Translations under genes and position numbers: made by a program
DNA from: a virus
DNA: 36,640 bases
Reading direction: 5' to 3' (one strand)
IMG/VR virus record: IMGVR_UViG_3300013233_000298
Coordinates: 1-36,640 of that record
Notes under the pieces: generated by a model
Seen by the model: only the letters and a program-made list of their open reading frames with translations
Database searches by the model: none
What the model was told of the DNA's origin: nothing
Shown here: positions 16,166 to 23,046 of the stretch, piece after piece
How the letters are laid out: each line of letters begins with the position of its first letter
How positions within the stretch are numbered: position 1 is the first letter of the stretch

Positions 16166-17868
16166 TCTCTTATCCCCCCTGTATTCACATAAGCTTCAAT
16201 AAGCTTAAATCTAAAGTCTATCATATCGGCATTCGACACAATAATTGATAGAAGTTCACCTCTTGCTGATAATGGTATTTTAACTGTGCCTTCAAGGATA
16301 GCTCCAGTTTGAACTGCTGTTGGAGTAGTTGGAATGATTGATGTTTGTTTTGTAGCGACATTTAAATCAATAAATGATGAAAGCGTTAGGCTTGCAGCAC
16401 CAGTCGATTCATATATCACAGAGGCTTTATTCCATCTAATCTGCACGTCTGTTCCAGCTTTAAATGGAGAAGTCTCCCATGACATTACCACTGGTAATCC
16501 ATTATCAGAAAAAGCTGTATTTGTGAGCTTATTGATTGTTGCATCAAGATAATACGTTTCTTGTGTGCTTGCTGTGAATAAATTGCCAATCAATCCTTGC
16601 CATAAAAACCAGCCATCAAAGGCAGGCTGCATAACCCATACATCGCCATCGCCAAAAGAACACATATACAAGCCATAGGTTGGATTGTAAGACGAGCTAA
16701 TCTTGTCTAGCTGTATTTGTGTCATTGGACGTAGCTTACGCTTTATAACGTTGTTTATAGGTTGTGACACATCATTGACTTGGCTATCACCTTGAATGAG
16801 TGAAACAGACAATTTTTTGAATCCGTTTGGTGATAGGAAGATGACATCCTCACCAACTGGTTGAATAGCATCTGGAGATACACATCCTTCACCTTGCACT
16901 ACTTTATACAGAGAATGTCCTAAAACGCCTGATGCTTTAGTTTGTGATATGTAGAATAGTATGTGATTTTTACAGAATACAACAATGAATCCTCGATGGG
17001 TTGTAATACCTGTAATTATATCACCTGTTGTAAGGTCTGCTGATATATCAATAAATCCTGCAAGCTCTCCATTTACACCAAGTGTTGCGCTCCAATAGCT
17101 AACACCTGATGAGTTCATAGCATCTGAATACAATAATGTCATTGGGAATGCAGGATTACCTGCTGCATAGCATCGCCCTCTATGAACATGAAACATTGAA
17201 CCAATGGCATTTGTTCCAAACGATGGATCGGGTGGAACAAGCCTTCCTGCTGCCTTTGCTACAGCAAGCGCTGCATCTGCAGTAGATAGCGTAGCGTTTG
17301 CTGTAGCTAGCGTTGTTCTCAATCCAGTTAAAGCTGTTAGTAATGCAGGTGTTGTGGCAGTTGGAGCTGCCGCTAATACTGCTGCATTTGCCGCCACTTG
17401 CGCTGTTTTTGCTGCTGTTCTAGCAATCATTGCAGACGTAACTGCTGCTGTAGTAATTTGAGGGGTTGAGAATGGAGTAAATGTTGCTCCATTATATATC
17501 TGTGCTGCTCCAATACCGTCACCACAAACCATTATTTTATTTAATGTTGCTGTTCGAACTTTATTGGCAAAAGTGGCTGTTGTTGGTGTTATTGAATTTA
17601 CTCCAAGCTTACTAACCAAGCCTGTAACTGAATCTTGAATGAATAAATCTTGCAATGTAACTTTATATTCAAACATAGTTTTAATTGGATTTGGCAGAAT
17701 AGCTGTATTCGATTGTAAGGCACAAAGTCTGCGCTTCAACGTAACACCATCGTCATACCAACAATTCACAATACTCGGAGAATATTCATCGGAGAAATTG
17801 CGTTTGGGTGCAACTGTGTTCATTCCTTTGATAGGCACATTTCTACGAATAGGTTGTTGGCGCATCAT
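16162..17868 (-). CDS. Tail nozzle / hub-like protein with an alanine-rich coiled-coil insert (568 aa)
   Basis: The pattern 'ITGITTHRGFIVVFCKNHIL', 'YKVVQGEGCVSPDAIQP', 'VGEDVIFLSPNGFKKLS' is that of the beta-propeller tail proteins of short-tailed phages (tubular protein B/gp10-like). It would form the distal tail ring below the adaptor. Residues ~139-208 (17245-17454) are an alanine/threonine-rich helical insert that interrupts the propeller and looks like a coiled coil. Its start overlaps the adaptor stop by 4 nt. Confidence 0.75.
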   Translation of the reverse strand: MMRQQPIRRNVPIKGMNTVAPKRNFSDEYSPSIVNCWYDDGVTLKRRLCALQSNTAILPNPIKTMFEYKVTLQDLFIQDSVTGLVSKLGVNSITPTTATFANKVRTATLNKIMVCGDGIGAAQIYNGATFTPFSTPQITTAAVTSAMIARTAAKTAQVAANAAVLAAAPTATTPALLTALTGLRTTLATANATLSTADAALAVAKAAGRLVPPDPSFGTNAIGSMFHVHRGRCYAAGNPAFPMTLLYSDAMNSSGVSYWSATLGVNGELAGFIDISADLTTGDIITGITTHRGFIVVFCKNHILFYISQTKASGVLGHSLYKVVQGEGCVSPDAIQPVGEDVIFLSPNGFKKLSVSLIQGDSQVNDVSQPINNVIKRKLRPMTQIQLDKISSSYNPTYGLYMCSFGDGDVWVMQPAFDGWFLWQGLIGNLFTASTQETYYLDATINKLTNTAFSDNGLPVVMSWETSPFKAGTDVQIRWNKASVIYESTGAASLTLSSFIDLNVATKQTSIIPTTPTAVQTGAILEGTVKIPLSARGELLSIIVSNADMIDFRFKLIEAYVNTGGIRE

Positions 17869-18527
17869 CTGTAGCTTTCCGTCTCGATGCGATATTGCTC
17901 ACTTTGGTATGTCTGTTGCCATAAATCGTTCTTAGCTTTAATGTACAAAGCCATATACCCACGCTCTAAGCCATCGTAAGCATCTGTATGAGCTAATGCA
18001 CCAAGAACAAGCAGGTCGTTGTTAGCAATCTCTGTAACCGATGTATCAATAGTGGTGAATTTGGTTGGGCTTAGATTGGCAAGAACAGAAATAACTGTAC
18101 CTACTGCTGGAAGTGGAAAAACCTCCAGGGCAAGCTCTCCTGATACGCCTGCTTGTCGTGCGAACACTGATGGTTGCCCATAGACGCCAATATTATTTGG
18201 CTTGGCTTTCATATCCATAAGCTTACTTCGGCTTATTTCTTCAAGCTTACCGATACCATCAACAACACAATTTACACCACTGGCTACAGAGGCATAATTG
18301 ATTGTTGAAATAAAGATTGAATTCACTCCATCGGCTACTACTTGAAATGTTGATTCCAAAACTGGAAATTCAATTTTTCGTGCAAGGTCATCAAGAGTGA
18401 TATTTAGGAAATCAATGATTCTATCAGCAATACCTGCTGGGCTGGCTACAACTGTTGCAAGCTGTGAATAGTCGCCTGTTGTTCTCAACACCCTGTTTAC
18501 GAGGGTTAGTGCGTTATCTGAAGGCAT
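17865..18527 (-). CDS. Tail adaptor / tubular protein A-like (220 aa)
   Basis: The N-terminus 'LVNRVLRTTGDYSQLATV' followed by 'IIDFLNITLDDLARKIEFPVLE' is characteristic of the podovirus head-to-tail adaptor (tubular protein A/gp4-like) that sits under the portal. Helical C-terminus with 'ALAHTDAYDGLERGYMALY'. Length is normal for the group. Neighbours (connector-region gene upstream, nozzle downstream) fit the usual order. Confidence 0.8.
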   Translation of the reverse strand: MPSDNALTLVNRVLRTTGDYSQLATVVASPAGIADRIIDFLNITLDDLARKIEFPVLESTFQVVADGVNSIFISTINYASVASGVNCVVDGIGKLEEISRSKLMDMKAKPNNIGVYGQPSVFARQAGVSGELALEVFPLPAVGTVISVLANLSPTKFTTIDTSVTEIANNDLLVLGALAHTDAYDGLERGYMALYIKAKNDLWQQTYQSEQYRIETESYR

Positions 18528-18539
18528 ATAAACCTCATG

Positions 18540-18815
18540 CTATAAATTGGATGATGTTGCAAATTCTGGATGTTCGAGAAGAAATGATTTAATGAAATTC
18601 TTATCACGCCAGCATTCTTCACCAAGAAGATTCGACCAATGCTTATGTAGCTTGGCAGGAATACTTGCAATCATCCGTCTGTCTCTATCTTGAGACCACC
18701 CGCCACTACCCTCACGGATAACTCTGTTTTGATTAGCAATATCTGTATTATCTTCGGTCATATTCAGAATAATGTCACCATTTGGTGACTGGATGATGGA
18801 CTGTTCAATTATCAT
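18540..18815 (-). CDS. Hypothetical head-region protein (91 aa)
   Basis: Contains 'GWSQDRDRRMIASIPAKL' and 'LLGEECWRDKNFIKSFLLEH', a pattern I have seen in small proteins after the major capsid gene in other short-tailed phages; no function is known to me. It follows a strong intercistronic hairpin after the capsid gene. Confidence 0.7.
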   Translation of the reverse strand: MIIEQSIIQSPNGDIILNMTEDNTDIANQNRVIREGSGGWSQDRDRRMIASIPAKLHKHWSNLLGEECWRDKNFIKSFLLEHPEFATSSNL

Positions 18816-18824
18816 AATAAAGAC

Positions 18825-18853
18825 GCAGGAGACAACGTTATGCTGTCCCCTGC
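18825..18853 (-). terminator. Hairpin / partial terminator after the major capsid gene
   Basis: On the minus strand GCAGGGGACA pairs with TGTCTCCTGC over 10 bp (one G-T pair), with a 9-nt loop, and is followed by GTCTTTATT. It lies between the capsid gene and the next gene. Such a hairpin would protect the capsid mRNA and lower downstream expression, as is common after phage capsid genes. Confidence 0.6.
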
Positions 18854-18860
18854 TATTTCC

Positions 18861-20015
18861 TTATGCCAAGCCTAACATTAATGCAGACGCATTTTCAGCG
18901 CGTGCTTCAAGTGTTACAGCCGATTCAATCATAAAGTCACGAGAGGAGCCTACACGAGCAAGTTCTTCTGCTTTTACAGGGCGCAAGTACGCTGCTGCAA
19001 ATTGACCTTTTTCAATAATAGCCAAAGAACCCAAAGGCATCCAGCGATTCAATGCGACTTCAAACACACCAAATGGAGACTCATAAATATCAATAGAGCT
19101 TCCGATTTTCTTAGCATCGCCAGTTAAGCGGCGTTGCTGATTGGCTAGATTTGAAATAGCAATCTTTTGAGATGGGTGAGCAAAGATGCAGTTTGGATTA
19201 CCGCCTTGTTCATAAGTTGTTTGAAATGCTGAATTCAAAGCAACTGTAGTAAGGGCAGCCGTTTTGAAGATTTTATATTGGTCGCCAGTGCTTGGTACTA
19301 TATCCCATGCAGCTACGTTTGCGACATTCACGCCGCCAGTAAAACTACTAATACGACGATATTGACCTTGTGCTCCAGAAGAAGTTGCTGGGTTTACTCC
19401 CGCGGCTGGATGCCGCACAATTAAGATATAGTCGCCAATTACTGCACCATGCCCTGCTGTTAAAGTTACAGTTGTTGAAGTTGGAAGCGTTAGCGTTCCA
19501 GTTACCGCTACTGCTGGAGCAGTTCCTCCAGCGTTAAGTGTGCCGCCAATTTGATTGGTTTGTGTGAAGCTAAACAGTCCTTGCATCAATGGAGCGCCAT
19601 TAGCTAACGTTCCTTGAGTACCTTGAAGCATTGCACGTTCTGTATCACGAGCAATTTCCTTCGTAGCTTTTTCCAGCTGATATGAATATTCAGACTTGAT
19701 TCCTGCTTTCAATACAGCTTCTTGGTTATCAGATACAGAACCAATCTTACGGATGTTCTGAATTGTATTACTTACTCGCACACGAGGAGTATGCGAGGCT
19801 GATGTGTTTGCTGTAAATGCAGCTGCTCCTTCAACTACAGCATTTAATACTGGAGCTGCTAAAACATCTGTAAGCCATTCATGCTTTGTTCCAGTGGCTT
19901 TTTTTGTACCCATAGCTGATAGGAATGGGGTGTCTTCTGGTGAAATCATTGTAATCAGTGGAATTAAATCTTCCCGATTACCTGCTGCTGATGCTGTGGT
20001 GGTTAATACTGGCAT
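18861..20015 (-). CDS. Major capsid protein, SU10/DUF5309-type (384 aa)
   Basis: The N-terminal sequence 'NREDLIPLITMISPEDTPFL' followed by 'TGTKHEWLTDVLAAP', 'EGAAAF', and 'RVSNTIQNIRKIGSVSDNQEAV' matches the DUF5309/SU10-type major capsid family. It forms the icosahedral shell from the scaffold-guided procapsid. The ORF sits directly after the scaffold gene. A central glycine/alanine/threonine-rich region (about 135-195) with beta propensity could be a surface loop or insertion domain. No N-terminal prosequence is obvious. Confidence 0.9.
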   Translation of the reverse strand: MPVLTTTASAAGNREDLIPLITMISPEDTPFLSAMGTKKATGTKHEWLTDVLAAPVLNAVVEGAAAFTANTSASHTPRVRVSNTIQNIRKIGSVSDNQEAVLKAGIKSEYSYQLEKATKEIARDTERAMLQGTQGTLANGAPLMQGLFSFTQTNQIGGTLNAGGTAPAVAVTGTLTLPTSTTVTLTAGHGAVIGDYILIVRHPAAGVNPATSSGAQGQYRRISSFTGGVNVANVAAWDIVPSTGDQYKIFKTAALTTVALNSAFQTTYEQGGNPNCIFAHPSQKIAISNLANQQRRLTGDAKKIGSSIDIYESPFGVFEVALNRWMPLGSLAIIEKGQFAAAYLRPVKAEELARVGSSRDFMIESAVTLEARAENASALMLGLA

Positions 20016-20027
20016 ATTATGCTTTCC

Positions 20028-20840
20028 TTATCCGAATGAACTAGCGAGGTTATCAAAAAATTCTCGCTGTGATTTTGGTTTTCTGCTTCCGTTACTCTTA
20101 GTGCCAACGACACGTTTGCGTGACTTCGCAGGTTTTCGTACTGCTGCTTTCTTCTCTTGAGTGATTAAGCTACTCACGAGCTTCATAGCGTATTCTACGG
20201 CATCTTCCTTTTCTGCGCCTAGGATATGTGCAGATAGGGATAGCCCTATAATCAGTTGCTCTTGCTCTTTGCTGGCTCCATCAATCATAGGATATTCACC
20301 CAAGAAATCTGAAGCTTCGCTCCGAAGCTCGTTTATAGCTGTCTCCATCTGATGTTCAGTGGCTTGAGCCTGCTTTTCTTGTCGCATTTGCAATACTTCT
20401 GGGTCAACATCTTTTGGCTTATTAAAGTCAATAGAGCCTTCCAATCCATATTCTTTGAGTTGTTCTTCAATCTTTTCAAATGATTTTTCATATTCATCAA
20501 TCTTTGATTGAAGCTCTTGGTCATGCTGTCTGTATCCACCGATTTCAGCTTGAAGCTCTTTACGTTTCATGCGTTCTTTATGGAGAGCCGCATGTGGAAC
20601 TGTATCTACTTCTGCTGATTTAGATTCTTCCAACTCATCAAGGATGTCGTCGATTTCTTCATCTGTAGCTTCGCCAAGCTCATCTGATTCTTCTTCACCA
20701 TCATCTTCTAAGTCTTCATCGCTATCATCTTCATCGGATTCGATTTCCGAATCATCTTCTTCGATTTCTCCTTCTTCTTCCGTATCGAGTTCTTGCTCCT
20801 CAACATCGCTTTCAAAAGGTGAGCCTTGTTCAACTTCCAT
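20028..20840 (-). CDS. Scaffolding protein (270 aa)
   Basis: Residues ~8-72 are almost entirely D, E and S (runs such as EEGEIEEDDSEIESDEDD), then coiled-coil helices ('QSKIDEYEKSFEKIEEQLKEYG', about 110-160) and a basic C-terminus ('RKPAKSRKRVVGTK') follow. This acidic-coiled-coil-basic design, and position right before the major capsid gene, are typical of capsid assembly scaffolds, whose basic tail contacts the shell. An ACAGGAG site lies 9 nt upstream of the ATG. Confidence 0.85.
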   Translation of the reverse strand: MEVEQGSPFESDVEEQELDTEEEGEIEEDDSEIESDEDDSDEDLEDDGEEESDELGEATDEEIDDILDELEESKSAEVDTVPHAALHKERMKRKELQAEIGGYRQHDQELQSKIDEYEKSFEKIEEQLKEYGLEGSIDFNKPKDVDPEVLQMRQEKQAQATEHQMETAINELRSEASDFLGEYPMIDGASKEQEQLIIGLSLSAHILGAEKEDAVEYAMKLVSSLITQEKKAAVRKPAKSRKRVVGTKSNGSRKPKSQREFFDNLASSFG

Positions 20841-20932
20841 AATTACAACTCCTGTGTTTTCGAGTATCTATTCTCGTAGAGAGCTTAACGTGCAAACAGT
20901 CGTGGCGTTTAACGAGACCATCGCTCGAAATT

Positions 20933-21262
20933 TTATTCTTCGCCGTATTCCATTTCATTAAATGTCTTAACAGCTTGCTTAAATGATTCGTTCTCTGCCG
21001 TGTATCCAGCGATAACGCCCTTCATGTATGAAGCAACTCTTATCTCTGCCTTAGCTTGTGCTACACGGTGTTTGAAACTTGTTTTATACAGCGTATTAAA
21101 CGCCTGTGCTTCAATATCATCAAGTGCTTTAATCAATAGAACACCAAAAGGGCTATTGATTGCGTCAGTGATGTTATCGAGATATGAACCACGCTTCTGC
21201 ATGTCATCAATATAATCATTATCTTCAAATGCAGCTTTCACATTTTTTTTAACACGTCTCAT
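20933..21262 (-). CDS. Hypothetical head protein between portal and scaffold (109 aa)
   Basis: Mainly helical, with a basic start (MRRVKKNVKAAF) and acidic end. No family recognised. Its ATG overlaps the portal stop by 4 nt. The 92 nt between this gene and the scaffold hold two small inverted repeats (CGAG...CTCG) but no clear terminator. Confidence 0.65.
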   Translation of the reverse strand: MRRVKKNVKAAFEDNDYIDDMQKRGSYLDNITDAINSPFGVLLIKALDDIEAQAFNTLYKTSFKHRVAQAKAEIRVASYMKGVIAGYTAENESFKQAVKTFNEMEYGEE

Positions 21263-23046
21263 TGGCTACCACTCCCTGCGCCCATAGCTCCGCCACCTTG
21301 AAACTGCGCTCTTGGCTGGATGCTTGGTTTACCTTGTGGGTCAATACCACCCATATCTGCTTGGGCAGGGCTTGTCATCTGTTGAGCCATTGGGTTGGGA
21401 ATGATGCTATCAGGGTCGTATCCAGCAACTTCCAATACCTTATCAATTAGAGGCTTATAATTGGCTTGCGAGCCGTATGTAGTCTGAATGATGCCCATTA
21501 GGTTAGAACTGTTAGCTAAAGTATTTGCAAGCTCATTCTGTGAGCTGCTAGAGAACACGTTGTACTTAAAGTCGCCTTGAACTGCGCTTAGATATGGGTC
21601 TAAGTTTGATTTCACACCAATATCTGCTGCTGCACCTGTGAATAGTTCTTCAGGGGCATGTTGAGCAATGGCATTACCAAGCTTCTCATTGAGAGGGAGA
21701 ATAGCAGAGGTCATAAGCATTGTAGCATCAAGTCCTGTAGCTGCGCTGGCATTATTACCCATCATCTGCATAGCTGTAGCTGATTCTTTGCGAACACCTG
21801 ATGCACCTTGACGTAATGGTCCTTCACTAAGCAATTTATCCAAATCACCTTCTGCACGTGATTCTTCATTATGCCCTGTGCTTGTAACATCTGGAACTGT
21901 TTGCCATTGAATCGCATTAAGGTTGTCAACGGAAACAATTTTACCTGGATATGAATATGACAACTGGGCAGGAGTTACGCCAGCATGTGGAGTTACATAT
22001 TTTTCTGGATTTAGGATTAGGGCAACATTATCACGGCGTTGGTTGCGAATGGCATTAACTTCAATTTGAAGGTCGCGAGCCTGTTCTGGCAATGCTGCTG
22101 CATATTGCTCAAATGGTTTAGGATATATTTGTCCAACAACGAACGGCCATGCATGTCCACCATTACCACCCCATTCTGTTTCCAAGGGTTGCGCATCTTC
22201 AAGGATGATTGCATCGCCTAGAGTGACAGTTCTTACAGGCTCCCATTCACCTTTAATCTTTTCAAAATAGAAGTGATAGCGGATTTCCACCATATTATTA
22301 TCGCCACCAAGAACATTGCTGTTTGCAAATGGTGAGATTTGTGATTGACGTTCATACTTAACTGTATTGCCAACAAGGCTTGATTGGTCATTACCATAAT
22401 AGTCGGAAGCTTCTTTAGGCCATTCCTTAGCTTTAACCTTAGAGTCGATATATTCCTTTGTACGGAAGGTTCTAAAGGCTATGTAACGTGCATCATCCAA
22501 ATTATCCCAAGATACGCTGGGGTCAACGCGGAAGTCTTCTGGAGGGATTGTTTCCATTGTTGGATATGATTCAGCGAGGGTTTCTTCTGTAGTTGTATTT
22601 GATTGAATACTTCCATCAGGCATAGTGACGTTTTGTGTCACTTTATTCTTTTCGTATGTTTCAACCCAATCCAGAAAAACTGGGGCATAGTTGTACACAT
22701 AAGCACTATAGCCAACATTATAAATAACCGACGTATAATCTAGGACTGTCTTTAGGTAATAGTTGTGAACCTTCTGCTTAATTTTTGCCCCTACAGCATG
22801 TGAAGTGATGCATTCTTTAATGCTAATAGGCGACTCGCCATCAAATTGAGAAACAACATCGGCAAGTTTGCGGCGTATGTAAGCAGGTATCTTCGGGACA
22901 AACAGTGACGACCTACCAACTTTACGTGGCGTAAGGTGTCTTCCATTTGCTAGAGATTCATTGATAGCCCATTGATGCTGTTGCTGTTCAGCATAAATAG
23001 ACGCATCATCCCATAGCTGGGTAATTTCATCGAGTGTATCAGACAT
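21259..23046 (-). CDS. Portal protein (595 aa)
   Basis: Dodecameric ring at the capsid vertex through which DNA is packaged and ejected. The protein is of portal length, starts with a helical N-terminus ('DTLDEITQLWDDASIYAEQQ'), has 'PPEDFRVDPSVSWDNLDDARY' in the clip/wing region, the stem-like 'ALPEQARDLQIEVNAIRNQR' and the crown-like 'GPLRQGASGVRKESATAMQMM'. I placed the start at ATG 23046, which overlaps the terminase stop as TAATG. An in-frame TTG at 23055 is possible but lies inside the terminase gene. It directly follows the large terminase, the usual order. Confidence 0.88.
   Translation of the reverse strand: MSDTLDEITQLWDDASIYAEQQQHQWAINESLANGRHLTPRKVGRSSLFVPKIPAYIRRKLADVVSQFDGESPISIKECITSHAVGAKIKQKVHNYYLKTVLDYTSVIYNVGYSAYVYNYAPVFLDWVETYEKNKVTQNVTMPDGSIQSNTTTEETLAESYPTMETIPPEDFRVDPSVSWDNLDDARYIAFRTFRTKEYIDSKVKAKEWPKEASDYYGNDQSSLVGNTVKYERQSQISPFANSNVLGGDNNMVEIRYHFYFEKIKGEWEPVRTVTLGDAIILEDAQPLETEWGGNGGHAWPFVVGQIYPKPFEQYAAALPEQARDLQIEVNAIRNQRRDNVALILNPEKYVTPHAGVTPAQLSYSYPGKIVSVDNLNAIQWQTVPDVTSTGHNEESRAEGDLDKLLSEGPLRQGASGVRKESATAMQMMGNNASAATGLDATMLMTSAILPLNEKLGNAIAQHAPEELFTGAAADIGVKSNLDPYLSAVQGDFKYNVFSSSSQNELANTLANSSNLMGIIQTTYGSQANYKPLIDKVLEVAGYDPDSIIPNPMAQQMTSPAQADMGGIDPQGKPSIQPRAQFQGGGAMGAGSGSQ

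Noticed and set aside
20569-20961. Plus-strand open frame made largely of Ser
   Set aside because: It is the antisense of the acidic scaffold region (GA-rich codons read as TCN/AGN). No start site or motif supports it.
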